From the NCBI GenBank assembly GCA_017505465.1, contig JAFVPE010000001.1:1-40303 (forward strand): a stretch of 40,303 nucleotides of DNA, in the 5' to 3' direction. The notes beneath the pieces are model-generated. The model was given only the letters and a program-made list of their open reading frames with translations, had not been told where the DNA came from and ran no database searches. This document shows, piece by piece, positions 17,570 through 26,797 of the stretch. The stretch is from Clostridia bacterium. GTDB taxonomy: Bacteria > Bacillota > Clostridia > Christensenellales > Borkfalkiaceae. Within the stretch, counting starts at the first letter, position 1. Every line of letters begins with the position of its first letter. A program made the position numbers and the translations under genes.

Positions 17570-19331
17570 CGTCGCTACCTCCTTCCGCCACCGCTTTGAG
17601 TTCGGCGTTCATCGTCTTAAATATTTCGTCGAACTGCGCAATTTCTTCTTCGGGAATATACTTTGCGCGCCCGATCATTTCCTTGCAGGAGCAAGCGAGA
17701 ATTTCGTCGAGATCGGCATAAGCTTCCACCGCTTCACTTGCCAGTCTATTGAATTCATAAATGAGTTTGAGCATCAAGAATTGCTTCTGCATCGAAGTAT
17801 AGGTATCCACTTCGTGGAAAGCGTTTTGATGCAAGTAGTCTTCACGGACGATCTTCGCCGTTTCCATCGTAAGACGGTCTTTCGAAGAAAGCGCGTCCAT
17901 ACCGACAAGGCGCACAATTTCGTCAAGCGCCGCTTCTTCTTGCAAAATCGTCATCACGAACTGGCGGTATTTAAAATATTCCACACCTACCGTTTCGTCG
18001 TACCAATCCTTCATTTTATCTGCATATAACGAATAGCTAATAAGCCAATCGATGGCAGGGAAATGACGTTTGTATGCAAGTGCGGAGCTCAAGCCCCAGA
18101 ACACTTTTACAATACGGAGAGTTGCCTGCGCAACGGGCTCGGACAAGTCACCGCCCGGGGGCGATACTGCGCCGATTGCCGTAACCGAACCTATTTTTTC
18201 TTCTTGACCGAGAATTTTTACAATACCTGCTCTTTCATAGAATTCCGCAAGACGGGAAGCAAGATAAGCAGGGTACCCTTCGTCACCGGGCATTTCTTCC
18301 AAACGTCCGCTCATTTCACGGAGCGCTTCTGCCCAACGGGACGTGGAATCCGCCATAATCGCTACGTTATAACCCATATCACGGAAGTATTCCGCAATCG
18401 TGATACCCGTGTAAATGGACGCTTCGCGCGCCGCAACGGGCATATCCGACGTGTTGGCGATAAGCACCGTTCTCTTCATCAAAGGTTCGCCCGTTTTCGG
18501 ATCTTTAAGTTCGGGGAATTCGTTGAGAACGTCCGTCATTTCGTTGCCGCGTTCGCCGCAACCAACGTAGACGATAATGTCTGCGTCCGCCCATTTTGCA
18601 AGCTGATGCTGCACAACCGTTTTACCGCTGCCGAAAGGACCGGGAACCGCCGCAACGCCCCCTTTTGCAATCGGGAAAAGCGTATCGATAACACGTTGCC
18701 CCGTAACCATAGGCTTTGCAGGGGACATCTTTTCCCTATAAGGTCTACCCTTACGGACGGGCCATTTACGGAGCATACAAACGGGTTTCTTTTCGCCGTC
18801 CGCCGCCGTGATTTCCGCCACCGTTTCTTCAATGGTGTATTCCCCTTCCGCAATGGACGATACCGTACCCGATACGCCGAAGGGAACGAGAATTTTATGC
18901 TCTACGATTTCCGTTTCGTTTACGATGCCGAGTACGTCGCCCGCCTCGACTTTATCCCCAGCTTTTACTTTGGGGATGAACAGCCATTTTCTTTCCCTGT
19001 CGAGATTGTTGACGGAAACGCCGCGCGAAATTCTATCGCCATACTTAAAGTACAACGCAGTCAAAGGACGTTGAATACCGTCGAAAATACCCGTAATCAA
19101 ACCGGGAGCAAGCTCCGCAGAAAGGGGTTCGCCCGTGGAGTACACTTCTTCCCCCGGGCCAAGGCCCGACGTTTCTTCGTATACCTGAATGGACGCCTTG
19201 TCGCCGCGCAATTCGATAATTTCGCCGATGAGCCCTTTTTCGGACACGCGCACAACGTCGTAGAGCTTGGCGTCCGCCATGCCCTCCGCTATGATCAAAG
19301 GTCCGGAAATTTTTACTGTCTTACCTGCCAT
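17562..19331 (-). CDS. ntpA: V-type ATPase catalytic subunit A
   Basis: 589 residues, full length. It hydrolyses ATP (or makes it in reverse) in the head of the enzyme. Walker A is GPFGSGKT (231-238) and the catalytic Glu region reads [11 protein letters not shown] (about 258-268). The long non-homologous insertion typical of V/A-type A subunits, absent from F-type beta, is present at about residues 115-190. SMPVAARE-like ([16 protein letters not shown]) and [18 protein letters not shown] are also conserved. It follows the subunit F gene by 13 bp and uses GAGG as ribosome site. Confidence 0.98.
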   Translation of the reverse strand: MAGKTVKISGPLIIAEGMADAKLYDVVRVSEKGLIGEIIELRGDKASIQVYEETSGLGPGEEVYSTGEPLSAELAPGLITGIFDGIQRPLTALYFKYGDRISRGVSVNNLDRERKWLFIPKVKAGDKVEAGDVLGIVNETEIVEHKILVPFGVSGTVSSIAEGEYTIEETVAEITAADGEKKPVCMLRKWPVRKGRPYREKMSPAKPMVTGQRVIDTLFPIAKGGVAAVPGPFGSGKTVVQHQLAKWADADIIVYVGCGERGNEMTDVLNEFPELKDPKTGEPLMKRTVLIANTSDMPVAAREASIYTGITIAEYFRDMGYNVAIMADSTSRWAEALREMSGRLEEMPGDEGYPAYLASRLAEFYERAGIVKILGQEEKIGSVTAIGAVSPPGGDLSEPVAQATLRIVKVFWGLSSALAYKRHFPAIDWLISYSLYADKMKDWYDETVGVEYFKYRQFVMTILQEEAALDEIVRLVGMDALSSKDRLTMETAKIVREDYLHQNAFHEVDTYTSMQKQFLMLKLIYEFNRLASEAVEAYADLDEILACSCKEMIGRAKYIPEEEIAQFDEIFKTMNAELKAVAEGGSDDV

Positions 19332-19344
19332 TTGTTTATTCCTC

Positions 19345-19662
19345 TCAATCTTTGTTGAACAATATGTCCACGCCGAGCGCGCGTTCCATCGCGCTCTTCA
19401 ATACTTCCATGCCGTAGCCTTCACTCTCGCCCGAAGGGATACTTACCACTACGGGATAGGGAGCTTCGTCAAAACGCTTTAAAAATTCCGTCAAAGGCTT
19501 TGCCAAATCTTCCGTCAAAAAGATGATTTGGTATTCCTTGGCAATCTTGCGCAGGATATCTCTCGCCTTCTTTTCGTTTTCCGCAGGGAAAGTTGCCACC
19601 CCCGCCGCTTTGAATACCATAATTCCGTCGCCGTTGCCGACAATTGCCGTTTTACCCGTCAT
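19345..19662 (-). CDS. ntpG: V-type ATPase subunit F
   Basis: 105 residues (ntpG in Enterococcus hirae naming, subunit F in others). This small Rossmann-like protein binds the central stalk D and activates ATPase activity. Landmarks are [18 protein letters not shown] near the N-terminus, [12 protein letters not shown] in the middle and [15 protein letters not shown], matching the family IPSKEGPKG-type loop. A perfect GGAGGTG ribosome site sits 6 nt before the ATG, which overlaps the ntpC stop (ATGA). Confidence 0.95.
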   Translation of the reverse strand: MTGKTAIVGNGDGIMVFKAAGVATFPAENEKKARDILRKIAKEYQIIFLTEDLAKPLTEFLKRFDEAPYPVVVSIPSGESEGYGMEVLKSAMERALGVDILFNKD

Positions 19663-20645
19663 TCTTTACACCTCCGAAGGCGTTTTTTAATTTCGTGCTC
19701 ACTCATTCCTGCAAGCAGGCAGGCAAACACAATACGCACGTTGGCGTTTTCCGTTTTGCGACGGTAAACGTAGTAGAGAAAAGGATCTTCCTTTTCAAGT
19801 TCGTACTTTCTATCGTTGAAAAACTCGACGTCATAGCTTGCGACGCGTCTTTCCGCTTCCGTCATAGGTAAGCGCTTTTCCGCCGCTTCCAAACAAACCT
19901 TGACAAACTCCGCATACGGCGTATCCGCAAACGCTTCAACTGCCTTGCCCTTGTCTTCCAAGAAAAGCTTTTCAAGCGTCGATTTATCGAGCTTTCCAAC
20001 GGGCAAATATTTTTCTTTTGCCCTTTCCACATCGCCTGCGCGGAGCGCAATAAGGATATTGTTCATATCCGCTTTTGCTACGAGCAATTTTTTAAGCGTC
20101 GGCTTTCTCTTTACCAAATTCCACAGATATTGATACTGCGCGTTTTCGAAAATTTCGCCGAGCTTCGCCCCCGACGGATTTTCCGCCAAAAGCGCCGCGC
20201 CGTCCTCACACGCCCCACCCAGGTACGCGTTGAGTTCCTTCAAAGGCGTAAAATCCTTTTCTTCAATGCACGTGGAAAGCTTTGCGATTTCTATAAGCCC
20301 TTCACTCGCAAGTAAACGGCTTGCATCCGTTCCCAAATACGCCGCCTTCAACAACGCTTTTGCGTTGTGAAAATCGCGCGGGGAAAGCAAGTATGCCTTT
20401 TCCGCTTCCGTGGGGGCGTATTCACGAATGAACTCGTCCAAGCGCCGTTCTTCTACCGCTATTAAGTTTTCGTATTCGTAGACGTTTGTCGTAACTTCCG
20501 CACCGCCACCAAAACCGCTTTCAAGGAGCGAACGGAACGCATCCTCTGCGCTCACTTCGCAAAAGCGGAGTATCTTTTCTTTCAAAAGAAATTTCTCGCG
20601 GACGGCGATTACGCCGCTCGTATACGTCATATCGTAATAACGCAT
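19659..20645 (-). CDS. ntpC: V-type ATPase subunit C
   Basis: 328 residues, all-helical. Subunit C links the central stalk to the c/K ring and is homologous to archaeal subunit C and eukaryotic subunit d. Helical landmarks include SPRDFHNAKALLKAAYLG, MNNILIALRAGD (the typical NNIxxxLRxK stretch) and the C-terminal EDPFLYYVYRRKTENANVRI. The conserved place between ntpE and ntpG supports the call. It overlaps ntpG by 4 nt. Confidence 0.94.
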   Translation of the reverse strand: MRYYDMTYTSGVIAVREKFLLKEKILRFCEVSAEDAFRSLLESGFGGGAEVTTNVYEYENLIAVEERRLDEFIREYAPTEAEKAYLLSPRDFHNAKALLKAAYLGTDASRLLASEGLIEIAKLSTCIEEKDFTPLKELNAYLGGACEDGAALLAENPSGAKLGEIFENAQYQYLWNLVKRKPTLKKLLVAKADMNNILIALRAGDVERAKEKYLPVGKLDKSTLEKLFLEDKGKAVEAFADTPYAEFVKVCLEAAEKRLPMTEAERRVASYDVEFFNDRKYELEKEDPFLYYVYRRKTENANVRIVFACLLAGMSEHEIKKRLRRCKE

Positions 20646-20661
20646 AAAGTTTCCTTAACTA

Positions 20662-21231
20662 TTACTTAAAAATTTCTACCGCAAGCGCCGCCTGATTTTC
20701 TTCACGGTCTGCATGTAAAAGCGCCCCATAGGAAATATCCTTGTCCGCTTTTATGCCGTTCAAACGCATACCGCCGCTAAAATGCTTCGTTTCGGGCGCA
20801 ATTCGCAAATTCTTCGCCTTTACGATAGGCAGGAGCGACACTTCGTTTTGATAACGGAAGGTATCCGCAAAAACGATTTCGTCCCCTTCTTCTGCGTATT
20901 CGGTCAAAAGACGGTCCGCAAGAAGCAAGCTTTCTTCCTTAGAAAGCGCACACAAACGTGCCAACGCGCGTTCGTAAACGTCGTCTATGACCTTGCGTTT
21001 TTCCGCAAGCAAGCGCTTTGCGCTATCCAATCGCACGTCCGCCGCGCGCTTTTCTAAAATACTTTCACGCTTGGCTTTCACGTCCGCTTCCGTTTCCGCT
21101 TTTACTTGTTCGGCGCGCGCGGAAGCATCGGCAAGCAGTTTTGCCGCCGTATTCGCCGCTCCTTCTACGATTACACGAGCTTCTTCCCGTGCATCGGAGA
21201 GTATTCGTTCCGTAATCTGATACATTGCCAT
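20662..21231 (-). CDS. ntpE: V-type ATPase subunit E (peripheral stalk)
   Basis: 189 residues. The N-terminal half is a long Ala/Glu/Lys-rich helix (ERILSDAREEARVIVEGAAN onward), and the C-terminal domain is globular, ending HADREENQAALAVEIFK. With the subunit from 23719-24039 it forms the peripheral stalk that stops the head from turning. Only 5 bp separate it from ntpK, and no good ribosome site is visible before the ATG, so translation probably relies on coupling. Confidence 0.93.
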   Translation of the reverse strand: MAMYQITERILSDAREEARVIVEGAANTAAKLLADASARAEQVKAETEADVKAKRESILEKRAADVRLDSAKRLLAEKRKVIDDVYERALARLCALSKEESLLLADRLLTEYAEEGDEIVFADTFRYQNEVSLLPIVKAKNLRIAPETKHFSGGMRLNGIKADKDISYGALLHADREENQAALAVEIFK

Positions 21232-21236
21232 AACGA

Positions 21237-21674
21237 TTAAATGAGCATGATGGAAATGATAAGACCGAGAATTGCGTAGAACTCGATCATTGCAGGGTAA
21301 ACGAGCAATTTACCCGAAAGGGTTTCCTGCTTGCCTACTGCGTAAATACATTTCATAGCCGATTTGCCTTGGAAGATTGCGGAAACCAAGCCCGAAATCA
21401 TCATAGGAAGCACTGCGCCTAGAACCGCCCAACCTTCTGCATTCGTTGCGATTGTTTCGATGCCGCCGGATGCGATGATACCGATGATGAAGCCGTAGAT
21501 ACCCTGCGTTGCAGGAAGCAATACAAGTACCATAACTTTACCGAACTTCTTCGGGTCTTCGCCGCAAACGCCTGCTGCCGCCGCGCTCGTCTTAAAAAGA
21601 CCGACACAGGAACCGATACCGCAGAGCAATACGCAAAGCGCAATACCGACCAAAGCTATAACTTTACCGTACAT
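21237..21674 (-). CDS. ntpK: V-type ATPase rotor subunit K, Na+-type proteolipid
   Basis: 145 residues with four membrane helices (two fused hairpins). The five residues that bind Na+ in the E. hirae K ring (Leu61, Thr64, Gln65, Gln110, Glu139) are all found here as Leu53, Thr56, Gln57, Gln102 and Glu131, each with the same shift of 8. They lie in LVLLPATQGIYGF, SAIFQGKSAM and PAMIEFYAILG. This predicts Na+ rather than H+ as the coupling ion. GGAGG lies 9 nt before the ATG. Confidence 0.97.
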   Translation of the reverse strand: MYGKVIALVGIALCVLLCGIGSCVGLFKTSAAAAGVCGEDPKKFGKVMVLVLLPATQGIYGFIIGIIASGGIETIATNAEGWAVLGAVLPMMISGLVSAIFQGKSAMKCIYAVGKQETLSGKLLVYPAMIEFYAILGLIISIMLI

Positions 21675-21728
21675 AATAAAAATCCTCCGATTTTCTTTTT
21701 CTTTGTTATTAAAAACGGAAATCCGTCT

Positions 21729-23732
21729 TTATGCCTTTTGAGCTTCCGCCTCTTTCGCAGGCAGAAGATAGATATACTTACGTTCCGAGCCAAGCGGCTT
21801 GAACAATTCGCCGTCCCCTTCGTAGAAACGGCCGTAGAATTCCACGTATTGCAAACGAGCGTCGTGAATATACGCACCGAGCAAGCTAATGACGAGATTA
21901 AACAGGTTGCCGACCACAAGCAGCACTACGCCGAGAATTACAAAGCCAACGTTGCCGCTCACAACAAAGCCGCCGCCGTATTTGGCAATGATGCCTGCGA
22001 TAACCGCGCCTGCGAGCATCAAGCCGTACAAACGAGCATAGCTCAAAATATCCGAAACGTAATTGATTACGCCGTAAGCCGCACCAAAGCCCTTCGTGAA
22101 CTTGCCAAAGAATTTCTCTTTTCTGCCTGCCGTTACCATCGCAATCAACAAGGACGCGCCTGCAGTAATACCGCCGATCAAAGCAAGCTTTGGCAAACCC
22201 GCTTCCTCAATCAATCCGACGATGGCAATCATCACGCCGACCGAGAAAAACGACCAAATCAAGCCGTCGAAAATTCCGTCTACCACGTGTCCTCTGCGCC
22301 ATTCTTGCACCGCCTTACAGAAATATCCTGCGCAAAGCTGTGTAATACCAACGAGCATTGCAATGATGAGTACGGGCGGCACTCGAATACCGACGAACGT
22401 CCACATATATTCAAAGTCTTGGGGGTTGGGTAAAATCGACACGGGCAATACCGCAAATCCAAACGTAGAGTTGAAAAGCAAACCCCAAATAATAGCGAAG
22501 ATGCCGCCGACTGCAAACGCACCTGCAAGCCTTGACATACCCGTGGGGCGTTTACGGTTTTTCAACCAAAGATAGCCGCCAACAACAAGCATCAACAATC
22601 CGTACCCTGCGTCCCCGATGATAAAGCCCATGAATAAGCTATAAAAGAAGGACATAACCGCATTCGGGTCAAACTCCCGATAGTTGGGAACGGAATAGGT
22701 ATTGGTGATACTTTCAAAGTTGGAAACAATCGAATTGTTTTTAAGGAGCGTAGGCGGTTCATCCTCTTCCGTAGGATCGGAAAACTCCATATATATTGCC
22801 CCCGAAACGGAAGCGAGTTCCGCCTTTACGTCCTCTTCGGAAGGCGCAGGCACGTACGCCTGCAATAAAAAGGTTTTGTCCGTCGCGCGGAGTTTATCCT
22901 TCGCATTCTCTTTTTCCAAAAGGAAAGATACGTAGTCACAATAGATTTTCAAGGAGCGAATTTGCTCTTTCAACGCGTACATGGTATCCGCATTTTCCTC
23001 TATCGCCCTTTTTACCGACGTTTCCTTTGCGCAGTTTTCCGCATGCACGTCTTTACCGCATTTTTCTTTATCGTAAGGACATTCTGTAAACCCGTACGTG
23101 GATAAAATGCCGTCCGTTTCCGCAGTCACACTCTTATGGGCTACCACGCACAACAACACGTTGGAATTATCCGCCCCAAGCGTTTCAAAGTCGCAAAGCT
23201 CTTGTTCTGCGAGCGCTTGCGAAAGCACGTCTTTGTTTTGAAGGGATACGACGCCAAGCCTGCCTTTGGTATGCGCCGAGCCCGCAAATGCGCCGAACGG
23301 CGTAGCAAGGGAAGCGTATATTGAGGATAGTTCCTTTTGCTTGATTGCCTTGGACAGCTCCCCTTTCAATCTATTTTTCTCATCCGCCAAAGCGGTGATT
23401 TGTGCGACCAAATCGTCCATTTCCGCTTTGCGCTCTTTTGCGGCAAGGAAGTCCGAATACGAAACGTCGAAACCGTCTTTGAGCAGATCGCTTTTGATCT
23501 TCTCTTCCTTTTGACGGTTATCAACCGCGTTGCACAATACGTTCAATGCGTTTTCCGTCGTAGCAAGGTAGGCTTTAATCTCTTCCCCCTCGCATACGAG
23601 CGGCGTCGTATTTTCCGTATCCGCATGCAACGTCACCTCCGCCGCGTTCGTCCTATGCAAAGCGTCCAAGACGGCGTCTTTATCATACGACATCGCGATG
23701 AGATTTAGTTTTCGCATATCAACGATTGCCAC
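21729..23732 (-). CDS. ntpI: V-type ATPase subunit I (membrane stator, a-like)
   Basis: 667 residues. The N-terminal half is soluble and partly coiled coil (DDLVAQITALADEKNRLKG). The C-terminal half has about seven or eight membrane helices starting with MSFFYSLFMGFIIGDAGYGL and including SYARLYGLMLAGAVIAG, which carries the conserved Arg that faces the rotor carboxylates. Start: GTG at 23732 (VAIVDMRKLNLI) with GGGAGG about 8 nt upstream, overlapping the preceding gene by 14 nt; ATG at 23717 (MRKLNLI) is the alternative. Confidence 0.96.
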   Translation of the reverse strand: MAIVDMRKLNLIAMSYDKDAVLDALHRTNAAEVTLHADTENTTPLVCEGEEIKAYLATTENALNVLCNAVDNRQKEEKIKSDLLKDGFDVSYSDFLAAKERKAEMDDLVAQITALADEKNRLKGELSKAIKQKELSSIYASLATPFGAFAGSAHTKGRLGVVSLQNKDVLSQALAEQELCDFETLGADNSNVLLCVVAHKSVTAETDGILSTYGFTECPYDKEKCGKDVHAENCAKETSVKRAIEENADTMYALKEQIRSLKIYCDYVSFLLEKENAKDKLRATDKTFLLQAYVPAPSEEDVKAELASVSGAIYMEFSDPTEEDEPPTLLKNNSIVSNFESITNTYSVPNYREFDPNAVMSFFYSLFMGFIIGDAGYGLLMLVVGGYLWLKNRKRPTGMSRLAGAFAVGGIFAIIWGLLFNSTFGFAVLPVSILPNPQDFEYMWTFVGIRVPPVLIIAMLVGITQLCAGYFCKAVQEWRRGHVVDGIFDGLIWSFFSVGVMIAIVGLIEEAGLPKLALIGGITAGASLLIAMVTAGRKEKFFGKFTKGFGAAYGVINYVSDILSYARLYGLMLAGAVIAGIIAKYGGGFVVSGNVGFVILGVVLLVVGNLFNLVISLLGAYIHDARLQYVEFYGRFYEGDGELFKPLGSERKYIYLLPAKEAEAQKA

Positions 23733-24039
23733 TTACAATCCTCCCAACGATCGTACTGACGGTGCTTTCCGCATTTTCAAGCGCTTCAGCGCAATAAGCT
23801 TTCGCCTCTTCCGTTTTTACTTTTAACGTCGACGTATATTCCTTTTCCGCATCTTCTTGTGCTTTTTTGATTTGCGCCTCACGATACGTCTTACATTCCT
23901 CGGCGGTATTTTTCGCAATTTCGTCCGCTTTGGATTGCGCTCCGGATAAAATACGAGCGGCGTTTTCTTGTGCTTCGCATTTTATCTGCGCAGCCTCTTC
24001 TTCCGCCACTGTAATCGATTTCAAAATTTCTTCCGTCAT
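23719..24039 (-). CDS. ntpF: V-type ATPase peripheral stalk subunit G/H (NtpF)
   Basis: 106 residues, almost wholly one Ala/Glu/Lys-rich coiled coil (EEILKSITVAEEEAAQIKCE onward), the partner of subunit E in the peripheral stalk. The start at 24039 (MTEEILK) has GGCGAGG 6 nt upstream. It is the first gene of the operon, as ntpF is in E. hirae. A 10-codon mini-ORF ends in its start codon (see 24036-24068). Identification rests on composition, length and operon place, since the sequence itself is low in information. Confidence 0.9.
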   Translation of the reverse strand: MTEEILKSITVAEEEAAQIKCEAQENAARILSGAQSKADEIAKNTAEECKTYREAQIKKAQEDAEKEYTSTLKVKTEEAKAYCAEALENAESTVSTIVGRIVSGNR

Positions 24040-24068
24040 AACAACCTCGCCGTTATCATTATGTGCAT
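24036..24068 (-). CDS. Possible 10-codon leader peptide coupled to ntpF
   Basis: On the minus strand ATG at 24068 opens MHIMITARLL and stops at TGA, which overlaps the ntpF ATG as ATGA. AAAGGA lies 6 nt before this ATG, a better spacing than most genes here. It could feed ribosomes to ntpF or attenuate it. The frame is short enough to occur by chance. Confidence 0.35.
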   Translation of the reverse strand: MHIMITARLL

Positions 24069-24125
24069 TCTCGTTCCTTTCTTCCAAAAAACGCCCAAAT
24101 GCCCACTTATAACATTACTACTTTT

Positions 24126-24154
24126 ATTATACCATCATTCCCATTTTTTGTCAA
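24126..24154 (-). promoter_or_regulatory. Strong promoter of the V-ATPase operon
   Basis: Full consensus on the minus strand: TTGACA (24149-24154), 17 bp, TATAAT (24126-24131). The predicted leader to ntpF is about 80 nt. Confidence 0.92.
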
Positions 24155-24197
24155 TAGCACCCCGAAATTTTTTTGCCCTTTTCACCAATTTTTTGCA

Positions 24198-24230
24198 CAA
24201 AAAAAACACTCCTTCAATGGAGAGGAGTGT
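24198..24230 (-). terminator. Terminator overlapping the end of the upstream CDS
   Basis: On the minus strand ACACTCCT (24223-24230) pairs with AGGAGTGT (24206-24213), followed by eight T. The 5' arm is the last coding codons and the TGA stop (24214-24216) lies in the loop. Confidence 0.93.
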
Positions 24231-25047
24231 CTTTAATTTCCGGATAAGCTTTTCCGTTGCCAAAACCTTCAATCTTCCAAACGTCATTACCCGTTTTTCC
24301 GTTCAATTTTGATTTGCAATAATTATTAATTTGTTCGCCGTCGTGTACGGAATAGCAAACCTTGAGTGAATTGGCCATCGTCGCCGTATCGTAATGAGTC
24401 GGGCAGTAATGACGGGAAATACGAAGATCTTCATCACGCATTAAACTCAAATATACGTACACGATACGATTTTCACCGGCAAGCATAGCGTATTCGTAAT
24501 GCCCTTCTCTGTGATTATATTCCGATATGTACGTAGGATATTTGAAATATTCGCAATTTTCGTCAAACAAGAAATATCCTGTAATAAATTGTTGAATTTC
24601 CTTCCCGTCTGTATCATAAACGTGAATTTCTTTTCCCTTATCATCATAAACGGGAACGTATTGCTTTGACGAATAGCCATTCAATCTTGCAAGCTCGGCA
24701 GCATATTCTTCCGACGTATAAGTAATATCTAAATACAAGTTGCAGGAGTTTTCACCTATGTACTTTTCCGTCGCATCCAAATAGAAATAGTCGTTGACGT
24801 CAAAGGACGCAAAGCTTTCGGGGAAAATCGGTTTTCCTTCACGATATTCTTGATAATTTGCTACGTCCCTATCGAGCGTTGCATTCAAATGCGGAGCCAA
24901 ACCGTTTCGGTAAAATAAAATTCCGCTTAACGCAGCCAAAGCCAAGAAAAGAAGAAAACAGGTCACGAAGAAAATAAGCGTCAACGCCACGACGGGCGCA
25001 AGCCACTTTCTTCCCTCGAATACGTCTGTTTTTAAAAATCTTTTCAT
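24214..25047 (-). CDS. Uncharacterised membrane-anchored protein
   Basis: 277 residues, family not recognised. A Lys/Arg-rich start is followed by one hydrophobic segment (about residues 15-47, including VALTLIFFVTCFLLFLALAA), then a polar domain rich in Tyr, Asp and Glu with several possible beta strands (DVNDYFYLDATEKYIG, KQYVPVYDDKGKEIHVYDTD). The soluble part is probably outside the cell. Three Cys are scattered. ATG 25047 has GGAG 8 nt upstream. It lies 25 bp behind the Na/Pi transporter gene in the same direction, so both are likely one transcript, but no functional link can be shown. Confidence 0.8.
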   Translation of the reverse strand: MKRFLKTDVFEGRKWLAPVVALTLIFFVTCFLLFLALAALSGILFYRNGLAPHLNATLDRDVANYQEYREGKPIFPESFASFDVNDYFYLDATEKYIGENSCNLYLDITYTSEEYAAELARLNGYSSKQYVPVYDDKGKEIHVYDTDGKEIQQFITGYFLFDENCEYFKYPTYISEYNHREGHYEYAMLAGENRIVYVYLSLMRDEDLRISRHYCPTHYDTATMANSLKVCYSVHDGEQINNYCKSKLNGKTGNDVWKIEGFGNGKAYPEIKDTPLH

Positions 25048-25072
25048 GGTTTATACTCCTACCGAATTATAT

Positions 25073-26797
25073 TTAGTCGCTATGTACGATAAAGTTCAAG
25101 TGGTCGCCAATACGTTCCATATTGCATACGAGATTGACGAAAATCGTATTATTTTCCGGTTTACATTTACCTTGGCTAAGACGTTCGATATGTTCTGCAA
25201 CAAGATTACGACGCATTTCGTCGATTTCGTCTTCCAACGCATCCGATTGTTCAATCAGTTCTTTCTTGCCATCCAAAACGATACTCTTCACAAGCGTATA
25301 TTGCTCTTGCAACTTCTCGTGCATAATTTCAAGCTTTGCGTTGATCCCCTCCGAAAATACAAGATTATCGCGGACTTCGCGTTTCGTGTATTTCGTAACG
25401 TTGTCCGCAAGCTCCGCAATACGGGCAATATCCCCGACGTTGCTATGCAACGTACTTACTAATTTCTCGTCGGACAAGGATACGCCGACCGCCGAAGATC
25501 GAACGAGATAATCGCTGATTTGACCGCTCAATTTCGCAACGTTTTCATTTTCCGCATACACCTTATCAATCGCCCCAAGGTCGCGATCAATAAAGCCGCG
25601 GAAGGCAATATTCAAGCTATTCATAGACATATCCGCCATACGGAAGGTTTCCTTCTTCAACTGCCCAAGGGCAACCGACGGCGTATTGAGGAAACGTTTG
25701 TCCATGTACACGAATTCCCAAGGCTCTTTTTCCTTTTGTTTCTTCTCACGAACAATGAGCTGCGAAATTTTAACGAGAACCTTCGTGAACGGCAAGAAGA
25801 TAAGCGTACAAATTAAGTTAAAGAAAGTGTGGAACATGGCAATTTGCGTTGCAGGTTCTTTGAACCATTTCGCAAACGTCACCTTGAAGAAATCATATCC
25901 TACGACGTCCTCCGACCAAATCAAGAGCATAATCATAAAGAGCAACGTCCCCGTCACGTTAAACAACAAGTGAATGATACTCGCTCGCCGAGCGTTCACC
26001 GACGTCCCGATAGACGAGATAAGCGCCGTAACACAAGAGCCGATATTCGAGCCGAGAATGATGTACAACACGGCGTTGCCACCGCCGCCGATGACAAGCC
26101 CTTCGATCGCCATTGCGATGATGATCGTCGTTACCGCACTCGACGACTGCAAAAGCGCCGTAAATACGACACCAAACAAGAGCAACAAGAAAGGATTGGT
26201 AATAACCTCTAAAAAGTTTTTAACCGCAGGCAATTCTTTATAGATGCTCATAGAGCTCGACATAATTTCCAAGCCGAAGAATACAAGCCCCAACCCCGCA
26301 AGCGCAAGCCCTATGGACTTGATTTTATCGTTTTTGAAGAGCATTTCCATCAAAACGCCGATAAAAAGCAAGGCGATAAAGATCGGCGCTATATCGAACG
26401 AGCCGAGTGCTGCAATCTGCGCCGTAATCGTCGTACCGATGTTCGCACCCATAATAACGGACGCCGCTTGATACAGCGACATAATGCCTGCGTTAACGAA
26501 CCCGACGACCATGACCGTCGTGACGCCGGAGCTTTGCACCACCGCCGTCGATACCGCACCGATGCCGACGCCGATAAGTTTCTTGTCCGACGTTTTATTG
26601 AATAGTTTTTTCAACGCTCCGCCTGCAAGCTTTTCCATGTTGTCGCTCAAGAACTTGAATCCTACAAGGAACGCCCCGCAAGCCGCAAGCATCATAACGA
26701 TCTGCGCCACGTGATCCCACGCGCTCATACCGTTTAGGGTATATTCGTTGATTGCTTTTTTTATTATATCTGATGACAAGCCTTCAAATATACTCAT
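25073..26797 (-). CDS. Na/Pi cotransporter II family protein with C-terminal PhoU-like domain
   Basis: 574 residues. The first 350 or so form the NptA/YjbB transporter domain with inverted repeats: AVVQSSGVTTVMVVG and ALLQSSSAVTTIIIA (the QSSS motifs), each followed by GANIGTTIT and GSNIGSCVT. The last 200 residues are a helical PhoU-like domain (LKKETFRMADMSMNSLN, NMERIGDHLNFIVHSD). Such proteins move phosphate with Na+, usually studied as exporters or low-affinity transporters. GGAG lies 6 nt before the ATG. The neighbouring Na+-type V-ATPase could supply the gradient, which is inference only. Confidence 0.93.
   Translation of the reverse strand: MSIFEGLSSDIIKKAINEYTLNGMSAWDHVAQIVMMLAACGAFLVGFKFLSDNMEKLAGGALKKLFNKTSDKKLIGVGIGAVSTAVVQSSGVTTVMVVGFVNAGIMSLYQAASVIMGANIGTTITAQIAALGSFDIAPIFIALLFIGVLMEMLFKNDKIKSIGLALAGLGLVFFGLEIMSSSMSIYKELPAVKNFLEVITNPFLLLLFGVVFTALLQSSSAVTTIIIAMAIEGLVIGGGGNAVLYIILGSNIGSCVTALISSIGTSVNARRASIIHLLFNVTGTLLFMIMLLIWSEDVVGYDFFKVTFAKWFKEPATQIAMFHTFFNLICTLIFLPFTKVLVKISQLIVREKKQKEKEPWEFVYMDKRFLNTPSVALGQLKKETFRMADMSMNSLNIAFRGFIDRDLGAIDKVYAENENVAKLSGQISDYLVRSSAVGVSLSDEKLVSTLHSNVGDIARIAELADNVTKYTKREVRDNLVFSEGINAKLEIMHEKLQEQYTLVKSIVLDGKKELIEQSDALEDEIDEMRRNLVAEHIERLSQGKCKPENNTIFVNLVCNMERIGDHLNFIVHSD

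Noticed and set aside
18063..19358. Plus-strand 431-codon frame
   Set aside because: Lies wholly antisense to ntpA, which is a certain gene; composition is Arg/Phe/His-rich as expected of a mirror frame.
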